34,798 nucleotides of DNA from JACMMS01 sp043772865 (GTDB taxonomy: Bacteria; Pseudomonadota; Gammaproteobacteria; Burkholderiales; Methylophilaceae). How positions within the stretch are numbered: the stretch's first letter is position 1; the number at the start of each line of letters is the position of its first letter. The translations under genes and the position numbers were made by a program. The DNA is taken from assembly GCA_043772865.1 (NCBI GenBank), contig JAYVFU010000154.1, positions 1 through 34,798 on the forward strand. The letters are read 5' to 3'. Under the pieces are notes generated by a model, which saw only the letters and a program-made list of their open reading frames with translations, searched no databases and was not told the DNA's origin. Of the stretch, positions 33,008-34,798 are shown in pieces.

Positions 33008-34444
33008 ATGAATATGCTGAATTTAAATAAACTATTAATTGATGGGCAATTTATAACAGGTGAAGGAGAAGTTGAAGCCATTGTAAATCCTGCCACTGGA
33101 CAAATAATCGCTCAAATTAAAGAAGCTTCGCTCGCTCAAGTTGAGTTAGCAACTCAAGCTGCCGCTAATGCTTTTCCATCTTGGAGCAAAACAGTGCCTA
33201 AAGACAGGGCGGCATTACTTTTAGCGCTGGCTGATAGTATTGATAAACATGCAGAGAGTTTTGCTGAGTTAGAATCTCTTAACTGTGGTAAGCCTTATTT
33301 AGCAGCACTTAACGATGAATTGCCAGCCGTGGCGGATGTTTTCCGTTATTTTGCTGGTGCTGCTCGCAATATGAGTGGTAGTGCTGCAGATGAGTACTTG
33401 GCTGGTCATACCAGCATGATACGTCGTGACCCTGTTGGCGTTGTGGCTTCAATTGCACCGTGGAATTACCCCCTCATGATGGCGGCTTGGAAGCTAGCCC
33501 CAGCGCTGGCAGCGGGTAATACCTGCGTATTGAAGCCCTCTGAAATGACGCCGTTAACCACCTTGAAATTAGCTGAACTCATTACTGAGATTTTCCCTAA
33601 AGGTGTAGTCAATATCGTACTTGGGAGTGGGCAAACAGTAGGTGCACCACTGATTGCGCAACCACAAGTACGCATGACTTCAATCACTGGTGATATTGGT
33701 ACAGGTAAGCGTGTGCTTGAAAATGCCGCAAATGGCATTAAGCGCACGCATTTAGAGCTAGGTGGTAAAGCGCCTGTGATTGTATTTAACGATGCAGATA
33801 TTCCAGCCGCTATTGAAGGGTTGCGTGCATTTGGTTTTTACAACGCAGGACAAGATTGCACAGCCGCTTGTCGCTTGTATGTTGAAGATAAAATTTATGA
33901 ACAATTTGTTGCAGATTATTCAGCTGCAGTGGCTACGATTAAAGTGGGCACACAAAAAGAAGAGGGCGTGGAAATGGGCTCTTTAATCAGTGCAAGGCAG
34001 TTAGAGCGTGTGGCTGGCTTTGTTGAACGTGCTAAAGCTGAAAAACATATAGAATTAACAACTGGTGGAAAAATACTCGATTCTGCTGGTTTCTTTTATG
34101 CACCCACAGTGATTGCTGGCGCATTACAATCAGATGAAATAGTTGCCCGTGAAGTATTTGGTCCCGTTGTAACGATTACGCGCTTTAAAGGCATAGATGA
34201 AGCGATTGCACTAGCAAACGATTCAGATTATGGCTTGTCATCTTCAGTATGGACGCAAGATATTAGCAAAGCGATGCGCGCCTCTGCTGAGCTTCAATAT
34301 GGCTGTACATGGGTCAATACGCATTTTATGCTGGTGTCTGAGATGCCGCACGGCGGTATGAAACAATCGGGTTATGGCAAAGATTTATCTGGCTATAGTT
34401 TAGAAGATTACACAGTAGTAAGGCATGTGATGATAAAACATTAA
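33008..34444 (+). CDS. patD: Gamma-aminobutyraldehyde dehydrogenase (PatD-like)
   Basis: An NAD-dependent aldehyde dehydrogenase of about 478 residues. It matches the YdcW/PatD type: FAELESLNCGKP, FAGAARNMSGSA with EYLAGHTSMIRRDP, APWNYPLMMAAWKLAPALAA, and the C-terminal QYGCTWVNTHFMLVSEMPHG and LEDYTVVRHVMIKH. The catalytic Cys is in GQDCTAACR and the general-base Glu in LELGGKAPV. PatD oxidises 4-aminobutyraldehyde to GABA in putrescine breakdown; betaine-aldehyde dehydrogenase is the main alternative. Starts at GTG 32999, ATG 33005, 33008 and 33014 are all possible; I favour 33008 because a GAG lies 8 bases ahead. It begins only 37 bases past a terminator with no obvious promoter. Confidence 0.85.
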   Translation: MNMLNLNKLLIDGQFITGEGEVEAIVNPATGQIIAQIKEASLAQVELATQAAANAFPSWSKTVPKDRAALLLALADSIDKHAESFAELESLNCGKPYLAALNDELPAVADVFRYFAGAARNMSGSAADEYLAGHTSMIRRDPVGVVASIAPWNYPLMMAAWKLAPALAAGNTCVLKPSEMTPLTTLKLAELITEIFPKGVVNIVLGSGQTVGAPLIAQPQVRMTSITGDIGTGKRVLENAANGIKRTHLELGGKAPVIVFNDADIPAAIEGLRAFGFYNAGQDCTAACRLYVEDKIYEQFVADYSAAVATIKVGTQKEEGVEMGSLISARQLERVAGFVERAKAEKHIELTTGGKILDSAGFFYAPTVIAGALQSDEIVAREVFGPVVTITRFKGIDEAIALANDSDYGLSSSVWTQDISKAMRASAELQYGCTWVNTHFMLVSEMPHGGMKQSGYGKDLSGYSLEDYTVVRHVMIKH

Positions 34445-34497
34445 TCACTGGTTTATCTCAGCAAGTACAGGTTTTATCTAATCAGTTGTAGGTTAAA

Positions 34498-34541
34498 TGT
34501 AATAAATTAAGGGGTGCATTTGCACCCCTTAATTTATTACA
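34498..34541. terminator. Long bidirectional terminator between patD and permease
   Basis: A perfect 21-bp stem (34498-34518 and 34521-34541, core AAGGGGTGCA/TGCACCCCTT) with a tiny loop, flanked by A- and T-rich arms. It lies between two convergent genes and would stop transcription from both. Confidence 0.88.
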
Positions 34542-34561
34542 ACAAAGCCTTTAAATTATGA

Positions 34562-34798
34562 TTAAAGCATCGTTTTATCCATTTTTGGTGGACCAGTAAA
34601 ACGTTTTTTCTCGCCTAGTAAAAACCAGAATACCGCCATTACACCCAACATTATTAAAGTTAAATAAAATACTTTTTCATTAGGTGGTTGCATGCCTACA
34701 TAAGCTAACACTGAGCCGCCTAATACTGCCAAAATAGCAATGGGTTTAGATAATCCTTTTAAGTTAAAGGGTCCTTTGTGTGTCCAGGTTTTACCTTC
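34562..34798 (-). CDS. APC-family amino acid permease (3' end only)
   Basis: The C-terminal 78 residues of a membrane transporter, open to the window edge. The sequence WTHKGPFNLKGLSKPIAILA is followed by a hydrophobic helix (AILAVLGGSVLAYVGM), the GMQPPNEK loop, a second helix (YLTLIMLGVMAVFWFLLG) and a basic tail EKKRFTGPPKM. WxxGPFxLG...PI and the QPPNE loop are typical of the last helices of APC-superfamily amino acid/GABA/polyamine permeases. Lying next to patD it may serve polyamine or GABA-type uptake, but the genes converge and the link is only suggestive. Function assignment rests on a short fragment. Confidence 0.65.
   Translation of the reverse strand, partial: EGKTWTHKGPFNLKGLSKPIAILAVLGGSVLAYVGMQPPNEKVFYLTLIMLGVMAVFWFLLGEKKRFTGPPKMDKTML

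Overview
The window is about 35 kb of AT-rich (roughly 40% GC by eye) proteobacterial chromosome. Gene content and protein character (a full kdp operon, PqiABC, a TorF-type outer-membrane protein, a NodT-type efflux factor, AsmA, a Rep-type helicase) fit a low-GC betaproteobacterium. My best guess is the Methylophilaceae (Methylotenera/Methylophilus-like); this is a judgement from memory, not a database result. I see no rRNA, tRNA, CRISPR array, phage or intact insertion sequence.

Layout. (1) 1-2083, + strand: the 3' part of a NodT-family outer-membrane efflux gene, then a secreted BON-domain protein and Dps. (2) 2084-2413: a gene-free stretch with a strong hairpin and a decayed inverted repeat, followed by an AsmA-family gene. 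(3) 8806-4495, - strand: a lipid-transport operon pqiA-pqiA-pqiB-pqiC that ends in a cation diffusion facilitator gene interrupted by an in-frame TGA. (4) 9171-8890: a SemiSWEET sugar transporter.

(5) 17743-9289, - strand: the most interesting region. It is a tightly packed cluster: fatty-acid desaturase, MtnX-like HAD phosphatase, class III aminotransferase, arginase-family hydrolase, small SMR/EamA-type membrane protein, alpha/beta hydrolase, stand-alone acyl carrier protein, beta-ketoacyl-ACP synthase, FemAB/GNAT-like acyltransferase, and a second small SMR/EamA-type membrane protein. Several neighbours overlap as ATGA or TAATG. I do not recognise it as a described pathway. The parts suggest synthesis and membrane translocation of an N-acylated amine or amino lipid.

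(6) 17849-20486, + strand: a divergent OmpR-type response regulator, its histidine kinase and a DUF4337-like membrane protein. The shared intergenic region carries two mirror-image CTTACA-N5-CTTAC(A/T) boxes, like those bound by PmrA/QseB-type regulators. A third copy lies between the desaturase and the phosphatase, upstream of the rest of the cluster. This makes the cluster a probable regulon of the adjacent two-component system, and so perhaps an envelope-stress or surface-modification system.

(7) 29389-20533, - strand: kdpFABC, two small uncharacterised genes, then kdpDE, a high-affinity potassium uptake system with its sensor and regulator; a T-rich direct repeat upstream of kdpF looks like a KdpE site. 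(8) 29643-34444, + strand: Rep helicase, a TorF-type porin, a strong terminator, and a gamma-aminobutyraldehyde dehydrogenase (PatD). A long bidirectional terminator separates patD from the 3' end of a convergent APC-family amino acid permease that runs off the window.
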